Below are positions 8,271-17,000 of a stretch of DNA of 59,694 nucleotides, one piece after another. This DNA comes from Candidatus Zixiibacteriota bacterium (lineage in GTDB: Bacteria; Zixibacteria; MSB-5A5; DSPP01), in NCBI GenBank assembly GCA_022614805.1, contig JAKEHY010000027.1, forward strand, positions 1 through 59,694. The letters run 5' to 3'. Position numbers and translations under genes: made by a program. Positions within the stretch are counted from its first letter, which is position 1. Every line of letters starts with the position of its first letter. The notes under the pieces were generated by a model that had not been told where the DNA came from, did not search any database, and was given only the letters and a program-made list of their open reading frames with translations.

Positions 8271-9005
8271 TTAAAGTTCCGCTTTAAGGGTTAGCACACG
8301 GGAGAGCAGAACCAGCCCGGCGGTCTCCGTCCGCAGCCGCCGCGGCCCGAGCAAAACGAACCGGCCGCCCGCTTGGCGGAGAGTATCCAGCTCCTCGGGA
8401 GCAAATCCCCCTTCCGGGCCGATTATCCCAATAACTTTACGGCCCAAGGAACGGGTTTCAAAACTGCCGCCAGGCGCTTCAACCGGATGGGCAACCACCA
8501 ACTCTGCATCTCCTTTCCTATTAATAACTTCGGCAAGGTTTGGCAAAACCTCAAGCTTGGGAACGACCGACCGGCCACACTGCTTGAAGGCCGCCAAGGC
8601 AACTCTTTGCCAGCGGGAAACGGTTTTGGCGACTTGCTTCTCATCCCACTTAACTTCCGAATGGTGGGCGAAGAAGGGCCAGATGGCGAAAGCCCCCATT
8701 TCGGTCGCTTTTTCCACCAGCCAGTCCAGCTTTTCCCCTTTCGTCAGCCCGATTGCCAACGTTACCTCTGTTTTCGGTTCGTTCTTCCCGACCTCGGACG
8801 TTAAGATTCTGGCCGCAAGCTCCTTGGATGAAATGGTCAGAACTTCCGCCTCGTAGGTTCTTCCCAGGCCGTCGGAGGCGACGATTCGGTCCCCCTTTTT
8901 ATGCCGAAGAACCTGCACCGCATGGCGGGCCTCATCGCCGGTCAGAATGAACGAATCTCCCCGAACAGCGGTCGGCTCAACGTAAAATTGAGTGATAAAC
9001 TGCAA
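8271..9005 (-). CDS. rsmE: 16S rRNA (uracil-1498-N3)-methyltransferase RsmE
   Basis: RsmE methylates U1498 of 16S rRNA using SAM. The 244-residue product shows an N-terminal PUA-like part (RHAVQVLRHKKGDRI near 27-41) and a C-terminal SPOUT knot with GIIGPEGGFAPEEL (about 193-206) and LGPRRLRTETAGL (about 218-230). These motifs bind SAM and define the family. The start is a TTG two bases after the prmA stop; no ATG is available nearby. It follows prmA and dnaJ in one transcript, a common prmA-rsmE pairing. Confidence 0.95.
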   Translation of the reverse strand: MQFITQFYVEPTAVRGDSFILTGDEARHAVQVLRHKKGDRIVASDGLGRTYEAEVLTISSKELAARILTSEVGKNEPKTEVTLAIGLTKGEKLDWLVEKATEMGAFAIWPFFAHHSEVKWDEKQVAKTVSRWQRVALAAFKQCGRSVVPKLEVLPNLAEVINRKGDAELVVAHPVEAPGGSFETRSLGRKVIGIIGPEGGFAPEELDTLRQAGGRFVLLGPRRLRTETAGLVLLSRVLTLKAEL

Positions 9006-9007
9006 GG

Positions 9008-9859
9008 TCAGGGAGCGATAACCAAAGCCGCCCAGTCGCAGTCCCGCCCGAAGGCGATGAGGCCGGCTTTCTTTTCTTTCAAGAAACGTCCCAGTTCGGG
9101 GAGCTGATAAGTCAAAATGCCGGAGGCGACGAGAAGTCCATCCTTTTTCAACGCTTTCTTGAAACGGGGGAAAAACTCTTTTATCTGGGAGAGCATCAAA
9201 TTGGCAAAAATCAGGTCATACCTTTCGTCTGGCAAGGCTTCTATGGAATCCATAGATAGTTTGACCTTCGAGCTGACTTTGTTCAAGTCCAAATTTTCAC
9301 GGGCATTGTCAATCGCCAGAGAATCGTTGTCAATCCCCAAAACGTTCGAAGCCCCCAGTTTCGTTGTTAGAATCGCCAAAATGCCGGAGCCGGTGCCAAA
9401 GTCCAAAACTTTCATTCCCGGCCGGACCAATCCCAAAGCAGCCTGACAGCAAAGTTGCGTGGTGGCATGCTCGCCGGTGCCGAAGGCCATTTTCGGTTCG
9501 ATGACGATTTCGTTTTTGTGCTTCCCCTTATTCCAGGGGGCCGCCACCCACCAGCCGGGCGCCACCTGCCGAGGCCGGAAGTTTTTTTTGAATTGCGCCA
9601 CCCAGTTGAACTCTTTTTCGTAGCGGACAAAGGCCCGCCCCGGCAGAAAACGGGGATTGGCCGTTTTTAGTTGAGACAGGTACTGCGCCAACCTGTGTTT
9701 TTTCTCCTGAACCGGCAGACGGGGAGAAAGATAGCCGGTCACCCGTATCTTTTCCCCATTTTGCTCCAGCAGCAGATTGTGGGAAAGGTTTTGGATGAAA
9801 AAACCGACAAGGGGGTCTTCCAGCCGTTTGTCAACTTCCGCAACGATGGCGCAATACAT
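9008..9859 (-). CDS. prmA: Ribosomal protein L11 methyltransferase PrmA
   Basis: PrmA methylates several amino groups of ribosomal protein L11. The 283 residues show the substrate-binding N-terminal domain followed by a class I SAM methyltransferase. The signature AFGTGEHATTQL lies at about 130-141, the SAM-binding VLDFGTGSGILAIL at about 154-167, the ribose-binding acid in VLGIDNDSLAI, and FANLM at the catalytic motif IV position. It starts five bases after dnaJ and ends two bases before rsmE, so the three genes are probably co-transcribed. Confidence 0.94.
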   Translation of the reverse strand: MYCAIVAEVDKRLEDPLVGFFIQNLSHNLLLEQNGEKIRVTGYLSPRLPVQEKKHRLAQYLSQLKTANPRFLPGRAFVRYEKEFNWVAQFKKNFRPRQVAPGWWVAAPWNKGKHKNEIVIEPKMAFGTGEHATTQLCCQAALGLVRPGMKVLDFGTGSGILAILTTKLGASNVLGIDNDSLAIDNARENLDLNKVSSKVKLSMDSIEALPDERYDLIFANLMLSQIKEFFPRFKKALKKDGLLVASGILTYQLPELGRFLKEKKAGLIAFGRDCDWAALVIAP

Positions 9860-9864
9860 AAGGG

Positions 9865-11025
9865 CTATACGCCCAACGTTTCCTTCAAGCGCTCCATAAA
9901 GCTTTTATCCTTGGGGGGCTTGAAACCGGGCATTTCCGAAAGCTGCTTTAAAAGTCGTTTTTCCTCGGCCGAAAGGGAGGTCGGCACCCACACCAGCACC
10001 TGCACCAGTTCATCCCCCCTGCCGTAGCCGTTCAAAGCTGGAACTCCCCTTCCACGCATTCGGAAGGTTCTGCCCGATTGCGTGCCGGCTGGAATTTTGA
10101 GCATCGCTTTTCCATCCAGAGTAGGCACTTCCGTTTCATCCCCCAAAGCCGCCTGGGCGATGCTTATCGGCAGCTGAACCAGTACGTCGTTTCCCTGTCG
10201 TTTGAAAATTGGATGCTCCTCTTCCTCGATAAAAACGTACACGTCCCCAGACGGCCCGCCCCGCACCCCGGCATCCCCCTGACCCCGCAGGGGAATGTAG
10301 TTGCCGGTGGCCACCCCGGGCGGAACCTTGACGGTAATGGTGGAGGTGCCGCGTACCCTTCCCTCCCCCCCGCAGTTGGAACAGGGCTTTTCTATAATCT
10401 GTCCCTCTCCTTTGCAGCGCGGGCAGGTGGTAACGGTCATCATCTGGCCGAAAATCGACTGTCGCACTTGGCGGATTTCACCCGCTCCTTTGCACTGCGG
10501 GCAGGTGATGCGACCGCTTCCCCGTTCCGCGCCGCTTCCGTTGCAAACCTCGCAGGGAACCATCCGCTTCAGCTTGATGGTCTTCTCCACCCCTTTGGCA
10601 ATCTCCTCGAGGGTGAGCTGTATTTCAACTTTTAAATCCCGTCCCCGTTCGCCAACTGCGCGCCCCCTCCGGCGGCCTCGGGCCGGCTCGCCAAAAATCT
10701 CTTCAAACCCTCCAAGGCCGCCAAAGTCGCGCATAAAGGTGCGCAGAGCGTCGGAGAGGTCAAACCCGCCGAAGTTGAAATCGGCGTATTGCCCGCCGGC
10801 CCGGGCCCCGGCATGGCCGAACTGGTCGTAGCGGCTCCGTTTTTCGGGGTCGCGCAGAACTTCGTAGGCTTCCGCCAGTTCCTTGAATTTCTCTTCGGCG
10901 TGCTTGTCGCCGGGATTTTTGTCGGGGTGATGCTGAAAAGCGAGCTTTTTGTAAGCCTTCTTTATATCCTCTTCGGAAGCCCCCCGCTCAACGCCCAAAA
11001 CTTCATAGTAGTCCCGTTTGGCCAT
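9865..11025 (-). CDS. dnaJ: Chaperone protein DnaJ (Hsp40, type A)
   Basis: DnaJ delivers unfolded clients to DnaK and stimulates its ATPase. All type A parts are present in 386 residues: the J-domain with HPD (HHPDKNPG, about 32-39), the Gly/Phe-rich linker (about 75-110), four CxxCxGxG zinc repeats ([32 protein letters not shown]; about 158-226), and the C-terminal client-binding and dimerisation region. The gene has no recognisable ribosome binding site; instead a -10-like TATATT lies only eight bases before the ATG, suggesting a leaderless mRNA. dnaK is missing from this neighbourhood, so the partner must be encoded elsewhere. Confidence 0.97.
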   Translation of the reverse strand: MAKRDYYEVLGVERGASEEDIKKAYKKLAFQHHPDKNPGDKHAEEKFKELAEAYEVLRDPEKRSRYDQFGHAGARAGGQYADFNFGGFDLSDALRTFMRDFGGLGGFEEIFGEPARGRRRGRAVGERGRDLKVEIQLTLEEIAKGVEKTIKLKRMVPCEVCNGSGAERGSGRITCPQCKGAGEIRQVRQSIFGQMMTVTTCPRCKGEGQIIEKPCSNCGGEGRVRGTSTITVKVPPGVATGNYIPLRGQGDAGVRGGPSGDVYVFIEEEEHPIFKRQGNDVLVQLPISIAQAALGDETEVPTLDGKAMLKIPAGTQSGRTFRMRGRGVPALNGYGRGDELVQVLVWVPTSLSAEEKRLLKQLSEMPGFKPPKDKSFMERLKETLGV

Positions 11026-11033
11026 AGCAATTC

Positions 11034-11062
11034 AATATATCGGGATAAACGAAAGCAGGCAA
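11034..11062 (-). promoter_or_regulatory. Candidate promoter giving a leaderless dnaJ transcript
   Basis: Minus-strand TTGCCT, a 17-base spacer and TATATT precede the dnaJ ATG by only eight bases. If used, transcription would begin at or next to the start codon. This agrees with the lack of a Shine-Dalgarno sequence there. No CIRCE operator is seen. Confidence 0.45.
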
Positions 11063-11096
11063 ATTAAGCACTCAAAGAAACGAATGGATGCTTTGG

Positions 11097-11151
11097 TTAG
11101 CCCCCCGGCCTCTGCCGGGGGGAAACCCAGGGGCGGAGGCCCCTGGGCTAA
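11097..11151. repeat. REP-like double hairpin (copy D)
   Basis: TTAGCC and GGCTAA close the unit. Inside are CCCCCCGGC-CTCT-GCCGGGGGG and CCCAGGGGC-GGAG-GCCCCTGGG. This is the best-formed member of the family and shares its second hairpin with copy A next to the RAYT gene. It lies in the 268-base gap between dnaJ and the metallo-hydrolase gene, which otherwise holds no gene. Confidence 0.7.
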
Positions 11152-11250
11152 AGAATGTTGCTCTTTTTCAAAAATCATTTTAAGAAATCTAAACTGGCAG
11201 GGATGGGAATCCATCATCAATCGACAATCGTCAATTCAACCAAAATGGGG

Positions 11251-11276
11251 TAGCCTCCCAGCCCCTGCTGGGGGTT
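11251..11276. repeat. Partial REP-like palindrome (copy E)
   Basis: TAGCCTCCCAGC-CCCT-GCTGGGGGTTA is a single, shorter hairpin with the same TAGCC lead-in as the other copies. It is probably a degraded half unit. Confidence 0.45.
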
Positions 11277-11293
11277 ATATTTCTTTCGGGAAA

Positions 11294-12154
11294 TTACTTC
11301 GTTTCCCCTTTTAGCTCGTTGTAACAACGGGTAAGGTTCATCGCCAGCCGGCTCTCCCAGCCGGCCAGGTCTTTGTACTTGGAAAGCGAAAAATCTTTCA
11401 AAACCTGCTCGAGGGTTTTCCCCGCATCCACCTCCACTTTCACCGCCCGGATGAAATCAGCGAGGAAGTTTTGAAAATTCAAAAGTCCCTCGTTGCCGGA
11501 GGTCGGCCCGTGCCCCGGCACGACCGTTGTGGCGGAAAGGGAACGGAGTTCCTCCAGCGTCGCGACCCAGTCCCGCAAAAAACCGTCCCGCATAACCCCG
11601 GCCGCGCCGTTGAAATACAAATCACCGGCAAAAAGTATCTTCTCTTTCGGCAGCCAGACGGCGATATCCCCGTCCGTATGCCCCCGGCCCAGGTACAAAA
11701 GTTCAATCGTGCGCTCGGGGCGATGAAATACCAGTTTCCGGTTGAAGGTAACCGTTGGAATGCGGAAAGTTGGCGCCGTATCCGCCGCCATAACCGCCCG
11801 GGTGTTTTCGTGGGAAATGATTTCCACACCCATCCCAAAAGCCGTCGTGCCGCCGATGTGGTCACGATGTTTGTGCGTCACCGCCAGATATCGAATCGGC
11901 TTATTTGTGACCTTACGGATTTCATCCAAGAGCAACCGGGCCATCTCCGGGCTGATGTGGGAATCGATGACCACCACCTCGCTGTCGTTGACGATGAACC
12001 CGGAATTGGAAACCGCCTTCCCGCCCGGTGTGGCGATGGCGGCATAAACCCCGTCCGAGAGTTTCTGAACTTCAAAATCGGCTGCTTGGGCTCCATGGAA
12101 ATAAAAAGAAATGGCGAGAACTGAAACGAAAAGAACTTTATTTCTGAATATCAC
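11294..12154 (-). CDS. Exported metallo-beta-lactamase-fold hydrolase
   Basis: A GTG start at 12154 is preferred because GAGGAG lies five bases before it; an ATG four codons upstream has no binding site and overlaps grpE by 29 bases. The product then begins with a Sec signal peptide (Lys followed by VLFVSVLAISFYFHGAQA). The MBL core carries the zinc ligands HKHRDH (about 99-104), GRGH, FAGD and PGHG in the usual order. The best family match from memory is the periplasmic MBL group that includes quinoprotein-associated hydrolases and B2/B3-like proteins. The substrate cannot be read from sequence. It interrupts the usual grpE-dnaK-dnaJ order and is the only exported protein in this chaperone operon. 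Confidence 0.85.
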   Translation of the reverse strand: MIFRNKVLFVSVLAISFYFHGAQAADFEVQKLSDGVYAAIATPGGKAVSNSGFIVNDSEVVVIDSHISPEMARLLLDEIRKVTNKPIRYLAVTHKHRDHIGGTTAFGMGVEIISHENTRAVMAADTAPTFRIPTVTFNRKLVFHRPERTIELLYLGRGHTDGDIAVWLPKEKILFAGDLYFNGAAGVMRDGFLRDWVATLEELRSLSATTVVPGHGPTSGNEGLLNFQNFLADFIRAVKVEVDAGKTLEQVLKDFSLSKYKDLAGWESRLAMNLTRCYNELKGETK

Positions 12155-12737
12155 CCGGCTCCTCATTGGTTTCGTTTTTGGTTTTCCCCTTCGAAACGGT
12201 TACCCGCGCGGGGCGCACAACCCGCCCTCCCAGGGAATATCCCTTGGTCAGAACCTGCACAACCTCCCCTTCGGGCCGCTCGGATTCCAGATGGGCAATC
12301 GCCTCCGATGTGGACGGGTCGAAAGGCCGTCCGTCCACGCGCAATTCCTCCACCCCCTCTTTTTTCAGAATGGCGTCCAGCTGTCCGGCGATAAGCTCCA
12401 CTCCCCGCCGGAAGCTTTCGTTGTGCGTGGAATTGGAGAGGGCCCGCTCGAAGTTGTCGCGCAGGTCCAAAAGCTCCAGAATCAGCCGCTCATTGGCGGA
12501 TTTGACGACGGCCTGAAAGTCCCGCGCCGTGCGCTTGCGGAAATTGTCGAACTCCGCCGCCAGGCGCAGGTAGCGGTCTTCCAACTCCTTCATCTGGGTT
12601 GAAAGCTCTGCGGCCTTCGCTTCCGCGGCCGCCACCACGGCTTCCGCCTCTTGCGATTCTGTCTCTTGGGCCGATGGCTCGGAGGAGGAAACTTTCTCCA
12701 TCTTTTCGGCTTTCTTTTTTTCTTCAGACATAGGCAT
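12138..12737 (-). CDS. grpE: Nucleotide exchange factor GrpE
   Basis: GrpE releases ADP from DnaK. The 199-residue product has an acidic, low-complexity N-terminus (about 1-45), a long dimerisation helix (RYLRLAAEFDNFRKRTARD near 55-73) and the C-terminal beta domain with the signature VVQVLTKGYSLGGRVVRPARVTV (about 160-182). It follows hrcA after 30 bases and overlaps the start region of the metallo-hydrolase gene, so it is part of the hrcA-grpE-...-dnaJ transcript. Confidence 0.96.
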   Translation of the reverse strand: MPMSEEKKKAEKMEKVSSSEPSAQETESQEAEAVVAAAEAKAAELSTQMKELEDRYLRLAAEFDNFRKRTARDFQAVVKSANERLILELLDLRDNFERALSNSTHNESFRRGVELIAGQLDAILKKEGVEELRVDGRPFDPSTSEAIAHLESERPEGEVVQVLTKGYSLGGRVVRPARVTVSKGKTKNETNEEPGDIQK

Positions 12738-12767
12738 AGCTTTGATTAAACACGCGGGTAAAGAACG

Positions 12768-13799
12768 TTATTCGGATAAAATTTCGGTCAACAATTTAGC
12801 CGTATAATCGACGATGGAAACCAGCTTGGAATACGGCATCCGCGTCGGCCCGATGACTCCGATGGTCCCCTTCAAGTCTCCCACTTGATACGTGGAGGTG
12901 ACCATCGAAAGATTTCTGGTCTCGTCCCTGTCGGTCTCCTTGCCGATGGTGATGACGATTCCTTCTTTTATCCCCTTGGCCGAAACCACCTCCACCAAGG
13001 ACTTCTTTTCCTCCAAAAAATCGATGAGCGCCGACACTTTTTCCTGGTCGCGGAATTCGGGCTGGCGCAGAATGTTGGCCGCTCCCTCGAGGTGAATCTG
13101 TTCGGGAGCGGAGGTGTGCAAAAGCGTTTCCGAGTGGTCCAAAAAAAGCTTGATGAGCCGGGCATCCCCTTCGGAGACCTCTTTGAAACGCTCACCCAAA
13201 GTGGCCCGAATCTCCCCAAGGGAACGGCCGGAGAGCCGTTCGTTCAAAACCCGGCGGGTTTCCTCCAGCGCGACGGAATCGATTTTTACGTCCACTTCCA
13301 GCAAAATCGAGCGGGCCAACCCTCCTTTTACCGCCACAATCATCAAAATCTTCCGTTCCGCCACCGGCACCAGTTCAATCCGTGTCAAAACCCCCCGCTC
13401 GAAACTGGGGGCCACCGAAAGGCCCAGCTGGCGGGTAAGATTCGCCAAAAGCCGGGAGGTCTGGTCCAAAATGCGTTCCACAGCCACGGGGTCGGCCGAA
13501 ATCTCCCTCTTTATTTTCTCTTTTTCCCCTTTCGAAAGCGGCTCCGGCCGCAGCATTTGGTCCACGTAAACCCGATACCCGCTATCGGTCGGCACCCGGC
13601 CCGCGGAAGTATGCGGCTGCTCCAAAAGCCCCAGTTCCTCCAAATCCTGCAGGGTGTTCCGAATGGTGGCCGGGGATAACCCGAGGTTGTACCGGTTGGC
13701 GATAACCCGCGAGCCGACCGGGTCTGCGGTCTGGATGTAATGGGCTATCAGCAGTTCCAATATCCGCCGCTCCCTTTCATTCAGATTCTCAAACGCCAT
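12768..13799 (-). CDS. hrcA: Heat-inducible transcription repressor HrcA
   Basis: HrcA represses class I heat-shock genes by binding CIRCE. The start MAFENLNERERRILELLIAHYI at 13799 gives 343 residues, normal for the family; an upstream in-frame ATG at 13853 lacks support. The N-terminal winged helix contains DPVGSRVIANRYNLGLSPATIRN and the nearby hallmark HTSAGRVPTDSGYRVYVD. The C-terminal GAF-like domain ends with GVIGPTRMPYSKLVSIVDY. No canonical CIRCE (TTAGCACTC-N9-GAGTGCTAA) is visible upstream of hrcA, grpE or dnaJ here, so its operator must be elsewhere or diverged. Confidence 0.95.
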   Translation of the reverse strand: MAFENLNERERRILELLIAHYIQTADPVGSRVIANRYNLGLSPATIRNTLQDLEELGLLEQPHTSAGRVPTDSGYRVYVDQMLRPEPLSKGEKEKIKREISADPVAVERILDQTSRLLANLTRQLGLSVAPSFERGVLTRIELVPVAERKILMIVAVKGGLARSILLEVDVKIDSVALEETRRVLNERLSGRSLGEIRATLGERFKEVSEGDARLIKLFLDHSETLLHTSAPEQIHLEGAANILRQPEFRDQEKVSALIDFLEEKKSLVEVVSAKGIKEGIVITIGKETDRDETRNLSMVTSTYQVGDLKGTIGVIGPTRMPYSKLVSIVDYTAKLLTEILSE

Positions 13800-13862
13800 A
13801 TCAAATAATAAGTTACCTCTAAAATCGGCCTTGTCAACTTCGGAATATGTCAATCCCTTACG

Positions 13863-13892
13863 GTAGCCGACACTTTAGTGTCGGGGGGTTAC
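13863..13892. repeat. Palindrome with GTAGCC...GGTTAC ends (copy F)
   Basis: GTAGCCGACAC-TTTA-GTGTCGGGGGGTTAC has a 7-bp stem CCGACAC/GTGTCGG and the same GTAGCC lead as copy C, but a different stem sequence. It lies between hrcA and tRNA-Leu. It may be a divergent member of the REP-like family. Confidence 0.4.
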
Positions 13893-13945
13893 GACCGAAA
13901 CCGCCGCTGCCCTATTAGATTATACACACAAAAAAAGGATTACCC

Positions 13946-13974
13946 TTGACGATACGGCTTTCAAAAACGATTTT
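13946..13974 (+). promoter_or_regulatory. Weak candidate promoter of tRNA-Leu
   Basis: TTGACG, a 17-base spacer and GATTTT lie just upstream of the tRNA. The -10 box is a poor match, but the position (nine bases before the mature 5' end) is right for a tRNA promoter. Confidence 0.3.
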
Positions 13975-13983
13975 GGGGGAAAC

Positions 13984-14069
13984 GCCGGAGTGGTGAAACT
14001 GGTAGACGCGCGGGACTCAAAATCCCGTGGGGCCTAAACCCCGTGTCGGTTCGATTCCGACCTCCGGCA
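13984..14069 (+). tRNA. tRNA-Leu (anticodon CAA)
   Basis: The acceptor stem GCCGGAG/CTCCGGC, D-arm GGTAGACGCG, anticodon stem CGGGA/TCCCG with loop CTCAAAA (anticodon CAA), a long variable arm GGGG-CCTAAA-CCCC (class II tRNA) and TTCGATTC T-loop are all present. Discriminator A is at 14069; CCA is not encoded. It stands alone between hrcA and the sensor kinase operon and is on the opposite strand to both. Confidence 0.96.
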
Positions 14070-14089
14070 TTTTAAGGGAGAAGGCAAAT

Positions 14090-17000
14090 CTACTTTTTGA
14101 CTGCGGGTTTTCCCGGCTTTTCCGCTTCGGCGGCCGAGGAGGAGGCGCTTTTGGACCCGTCTAAAACTTCTCTCACTTTTTGGGCCAGCACCCGCGGACT
14201 AAACGGTTTTTGGAGCAAAGCGGTCCCGGGGGGCAGAGTCCCTTCCCGAAAAGCGGAATGGTCGGTGTAGCCGGTCATAAAAAGAACCTTCAATCCCTGG
14301 CGCGTCCGACGCAACGCCTTGGCCAGCTCCGGCCCTCCCATTTTCGGCATTACCACGTCGGTCAGAAGCAAATCCAAAGCGCCGGTATGCTTCTTTAATA
14401 CCTCCTGCGCCTCGTGGCCATCTCCGGCTTCCAAAACGGTGTATTTTTTTGCCCGGAGTATTTTAGCCGCCAGCGCCCGCACGGCTTCCTCATCCTCGAC
14501 CAAAAGGATGGTTTCCGTTCCTCCCTCCGTTTTTGCCGGAGCCGTTTTTACCGGCTTCTCGGCGTGCGGTTCAACGAACCGGGGAAGGTAAATCTTGAAA
14601 GAGGAGCCCCGGCCCGGCTCGCTGTAAACGGAGACATAGCCGCCGCTTTGCTTGACGATGCCGTACACGGTGGCAAGCCCCAGTCCGGTTCCCTTTCCCT
14701 TTTCCTTCGTGGTGAAAAACGGCTCGAAAAGATGTTTTTGCACTTCCGCGTCCATCCCGAAGCCGGTGTCCGAAACCGCAAGCAAGGCATACGCCCCTGG
14801 CTGCGCGCCGGCGTGCAGCTGGACGAAACTCTCATCCAATTCCACATTGGCAGTTTCTATCGTAAGCCGCCCCCCCTGCGGCATCGCATCTCCGGCGTTT
14901 AAGGCAAGGTTCATTATTACTTGCTCCAACTGATGCGGGTCCGCTTTAATCGGCGTCAATTGGGGGGCTGGGACGGTCGCGAGTTCAACGTTTTCCCCGA
15001 CAAGCCGGCGAAGCATTCCTTCCATCCCGTTTATAAGCTCGTTCAGATTCAAAACCGCCGGCTGCATCACCTGCCGGCGGCTGAAGGCCAAAAGCTGGCG
15101 GGTGAGCGCGGCCGCCCGCACGGTTCCTTTTTTTATCTCTTCCACGTCCGCTTTTAACGGGCTGTCCGGCTCCACCCGCTCCAAAACAAAATCGGTGTAT
15201 CCGGCAATGGCGGTCAGCAGATTGTTGAAATCGTGGGCAATCCCGCCCGCCATCTGCCCCACCGCTTCCATTTTCTGCACCTGGCGGAGCTGGTCGGCCA
15301 GCTGTTTTTCTTTGGTAATGTCCTCGGCAATGCCGGCGATGCGGTGCACCTCCCCTTTTTCGTTTCGAATGGGATAAGCCCGGTCCCGTATCCAAAGCAG
15401 CGAGCCGTCCGGACGAACAATCCGATATTCCTCGTTAAACTCTCCTTTGACCTGCTTGGTCGTCGCGGCTTCCAAAACCCGCTGGCGGTCTTCCGGGTGA
15501 ATGACATCGACCCAGGACATCGGGTTTTGGTACAGGCTGTCACAGCTACGCCCCCACATTCTTTCGTAGCCGGGGCTGACGTAAATCATTTGATTTTTAG
15601 ACGGATCGGTGAGCCAAAACACCTCCGATATGTTGTCGGCTATCTGACGGAACCGCTCCTCGCTTTCCCGCAGGGCCACCTCCCCTCGCCTGCGCTCGGT
15701 AATGTCCTGGGCGGTTCCGAGCATCCGCAAGGGCCGGCCGCTTTTCTCGTCAAAAACGATGTCGACATGTTCGTGAATGAGCCGTTCCACGCCATCCGGT
15801 CGCAGAATTCGGTGTTCAATGCTGTACGGTTTTTTCTCAGCCAGGGCACGGGATACCGCCTCCCGGATTTTCGGCCGGTCCTCGGGGTGAACCAATTGGA
15901 AAAAGAGGTCATTGGTCACCTCGATTTCTCCCGGTTGGTAGCCGAAAATCCGGAAGGTCTCCTCCGTCCAGCGGAGCTCGTTTTGGTTTATATCCTCCAT
16001 ATTGGAAAGGTCGAGCACCCATCCGCCCAAATGGGCCATCTGCTGGGTTTTGGCCAAAAGCGCCTCGTTTTTTCTTAGCGCCTCCTCCGCCTGCTTGCGT
16101 TGGGTGATTTCGATTACCGTCCCCAATACGGCCGGGCTTCCCTCCAAATCAATGATGCCGGCGGTAAAATCAACCCAGCGCTCCTCCTTGTTTTTGGTCA
16201 GGATTTTGACCTCGTAGCGCTGGGGAACCGCTTCCCCCTTTTGCCGGGCCAGGCCGCGCCCCTTTACCAATTCCCGGAAATCGGGATGAATGACCTCCCA
16301 AAAATCTATTTGTAAAAGCTCTTCCCGGGAATACCCAATGATTCGCTCGGCAGCCGCATTCACGTGGCGCATCTTGGTGCCCTGAAAGATGAAGATGCCG
16401 GCCGAGGTGGCTTCCGCCAGCACCCGAAACTTGTTTTCGCTTTGGCGCAGGAAATCCTCGGCCTGCTTGAGGTCGGAGATGTCGCGGACAAAGCCGGTGA
16501 AAAGCGGCGGCTCGGACAAGCCGATGCGCTGGATGGAGAACTCCACCGGAAATTCCGTCCCGTCGGCCCGCCGGGCGGTCATCTCCAGCCGCTGCCCCAG
16601 GGCCTTTCCCTCTCCGGTGGCCAACAACCGGCGCAGCCCTTCACGATGGGCTTCGCGCTGTGCCGGTGGAATGATTAGCTCCGCCATTTCCCGGCCGAGC
16701 ACCCTTTCCCGTTTGAAACCGAAGATTTTCTCCGCCGCCGGATTGAACTCCACCACGAGGCCGCGGTGGTCGATGACGATGATGCCGTCGATAGCCGATT
16801 TGAGAATGGCCCGGTTCCGGTTTTCGACCTCCTGCGCCAGCTTTTCGGCCCGCTTCCGCTCGGTGATGTCGGCGAAAACCGCCATCGCCCCCGTCACCCC
16901 GCCTCCGCTGTCGTAAAGCGCGGCGGTGGTCAGCGAAACGTCGATCAAGCGGCCGTCCTTCCGTTTTCGCTGGGTTTCAAAAATGGTGGTCGCCTGCCCT

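Noticed and set aside
11063-11100. TTAAGCACTC near dnaJ as half of a CIRCE operator
   Set aside because: The other half should read GAGTGCTAA after nine bases; here it is a GAATGGATGC-type sequence, so the inverted repeat is missing.
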